Assembly: GCA_050013795.1 (NCBI GenBank)
Contig: JBEKEO010000201.1
Coordinates: 1 to 5,791, forward strand
Direction: 5' to 3'
Source: CAWHOW01 sp050013795
Lineage (GTDB): Bacteria > Bacteroidota > Bacteroidia > Bacteroidales > CG2-30-32-10
Length of the DNA: 5,791 nucleotides
In this document: positions 4,818-5,791 of the stretch, in pieces
Position numbering within the stretch: position 1 is the first letter of the stretch
Layout: each line of letters starts with the position of its first letter
Translations under genes and position numbers: made by a program
The notes under the pieces: model-generated
What the model was told of the DNA's origin: nothing
What the model saw: only the letters and a program-made list of their open reading frames with translations
The model's database searches: none

Positions 4818-5791
4818 TCAGATATTTTTAAGATAATTGTATATTTCGTGTTGCGACCTTACCGGCGCTTTGCCGGGAGCAGTTTTATAATGATTGTACC
4901 TGTTATAATTAAGCAAACGGGCTTTAGTGTTGTCTTTTAGTTCTATGTCCAGAATTTTTTTCAGTTCTTTTTGTAACTTTTTATCGTTTATTGGGCAAGC
5001 CACTTCTACGCGGTAATCAAAGTTTCGCTTCATCCAGTCAGCTGAAGAAATATAATATTTTTCATCACCGTTATTGCAAAAAGCAAATATCCTTGAATGT
5101 TCAAGGAACCTGTCAACAATGCTCACTGCTTCAATATTATCGCTAAGACCGGGAATGCCGGCTTTAAGGATACAGGTCCCGCGAGCAATCAATTTTATTT
5201 TTACCCCGGCCTGGCTTGCACGGTAAAGCTTTTTGGCTGTTTCCATGTCGACCATATTATTAACTTTCAATATGACCCATGCGCGCTTTCCTGCTTTAGC
5301 ATTATTGATTTCGTTTGCAAGCATGCGGGTAAAATAATTCCGCATATAAAAAGGCGAAACGATAAGTGTTTTGAACCGCAAAGGCTTATAATTATTTTCA
5401 AAAAGATCGAACACTTTTTCAACATCGGAAGCAATATCCGGATCGCAGGTAAACAGGCTTTCATCGGTAAATACTTTTGCCGTTTCTTCATTATAATTTC
5501 CTGTGCCAATGTTAGAATAGTAAGCCGTTTTATTTCCTTCGTTCCTTTTGACGAGTATCAATTTTGTATGGACTTTCAGTCCCGGCATCCCGAAAATTAT
5601 TTTTACTCCTTCGTCAATAAGTTTTTCCGACCAGTTAATGTTGGCTTTTTCATCGAAGCGTGCCTGCAACTCCATGTAAACGGTAACTTTCTTGCCGTTT
5701 CTTGCAGCATTGACCAGCGCATTAATAACATTTGAATTTCTGGCAAGCCGGTATAGTGTCATCTTTATCGACCTAACTTTCGGGTCAATGG
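4818..5791 (-). CDS. ppk1: Polyphosphate kinase Ppk1, C-terminal part (5' end outside window)
   Basis: The frame runs off the right edge with no stop: nine complete codons upstream of the first in-window ATG (5762) read IDPKVRSIK, which continues into MTLYR exactly as in Ppk1 (DPxVxxIKxTLYR). That ATG is therefore internal, and this is a partial gene. About 323 of a usual 690 or so residues are visible, covering most of catalytic domains C1 and C2. Counting from the ATG at 5762: Arg in TLYR (5) and ARFD (35), which correspond to the Mg-binding Arg375 and Arg405 of E. coli; GLKVHTKL with His65 (codon 5568-5570), equivalent to the phosphorylated His435; IGTGNYNEETA (85-95); and VDRFLEHSRI with His222 (codon 5097-5099), equivalent to His592. 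SSADWMKRNFDYRVEV (239-254) and the RSQHEIYNYLK end are also conserved. The enzyme makes polyphosphate reversibly from ATP, often at the membrane. All visible catalytic residues are intact. It is followed after 3 nt by ppx. Confidence 0.97.
   Translation of the reverse strand, partial: IDPKVRSIKMTLYRLARNSNVINALVNAARNGKKVTVYMELQARFDEKANINWSEKLIDEGVKIIFGMPGLKVHTKLILVKRNEGNKTAYYSNIGTGNYNEETAKVFTDESLFTCDPDIASDVEKVFDLFENNYKPLRFKTLIVSPFYMRNYFTRMLANEINNAKAGKRAWVILKVNNMVDMETAKKLYRASQAGVKIKLIARGTCILKAGIPGLSDNIEAVSIVDRFLEHSRIFAFCNNGDEKYYISSADWMKRNFDYRVEVACPINDKKLQKELKKILDIELKDNTKARLLNYNRYNHYKTAPGKAPVRSQHEIYNYLKNI

Noticed and set aside
4207..4940. Three overlapping plus-strand open frames
   Set aside because: All are antisense to ppx and the end of ppk1, both firmly identified.
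5097..5735. 212-codon plus-strand open frame
   Set aside because: Antisense to ppk1, whose conserved motifs fix the coding frame. The plus-strand product has no recognisable features.
5760..5762. ATG as start of the kinase gene
   Set aside because: The frame stays open to the window edge and the upstream codons (IDPKVRSIK) continue the Ppk1 consensus, so the ATG is internal.

Overview
The window looks like chromosomal DNA from a member of the Bacteroidota. The grounds are exact Bacteroidota-type -7 promoter boxes (TAnnTTTG) in the one divergent intergenic region, starts that lack Shine-Dalgarno sequences and have A/T-rich leaders, two signal peptides ending in A|Q, and a BBP2-type outer-membrane barrel whose conserved C-terminal signature I know from this phylum. 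I cannot name the genus. All genes but one small candidate lie on the minus strand, so the window reads right to left.

Right end (3915-5791): the 3' half of polyphosphate kinase ppk1 (5' part beyond the window edge) is followed after 3 nt by ppx, a short single-domain Ppx/GppA phosphatase. Together they form a polyphosphate synthesis/breakdown operon.

Centre right (3520-3914): a divergent intergenic region. It holds a minus-strand -7 box overlapped by a perfect 10-bp palindrome, a pair of identical 12-bp repeats 32 bp apart, and an exact plus-strand -7 box just upstream of an unrecognised 38-codon plus-strand ORF with a CCDCC cluster. That ORF ends in an AT-rich hairpin.

Centre (1153-3560): an apparent three-gene unit. 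It encodes an exported 195-aa protein of unknown function, an 84-aa protein with two membrane segments, and a 464-aa BBP2 porin-like barrel. It runs from the promoter at about 3550 to a clear intrinsic terminator at 1153-1186. One plausible reading is an envelope module with periplasmic, inner-membrane and outer-membrane parts, but no substrate can be read from the sequence.

Left (1-1092): a small XRE-family DNA-binding protein and a 260-aa protein with a helical N-terminal half and an FnIII-like C-terminal half, 28 nt apart and probably co-transcribed. This stretch is visibly richer in G+C than the rest. At the very left edge are two copies of a 15-bp sequence with a 21-bp period, cut by the window boundary, possibly transposase- or regulator-binding sites.

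Most of the window is ordinary. The items that deserve attention are the plus-strand mini-gene with its own promoter and hairpin, the palindrome on the porin-unit promoter, and the truncated edge repeat. I saw no CRISPR array, tRNA, rRNA or complete mobile element, and no gene-free stretch longer than 300 bases.
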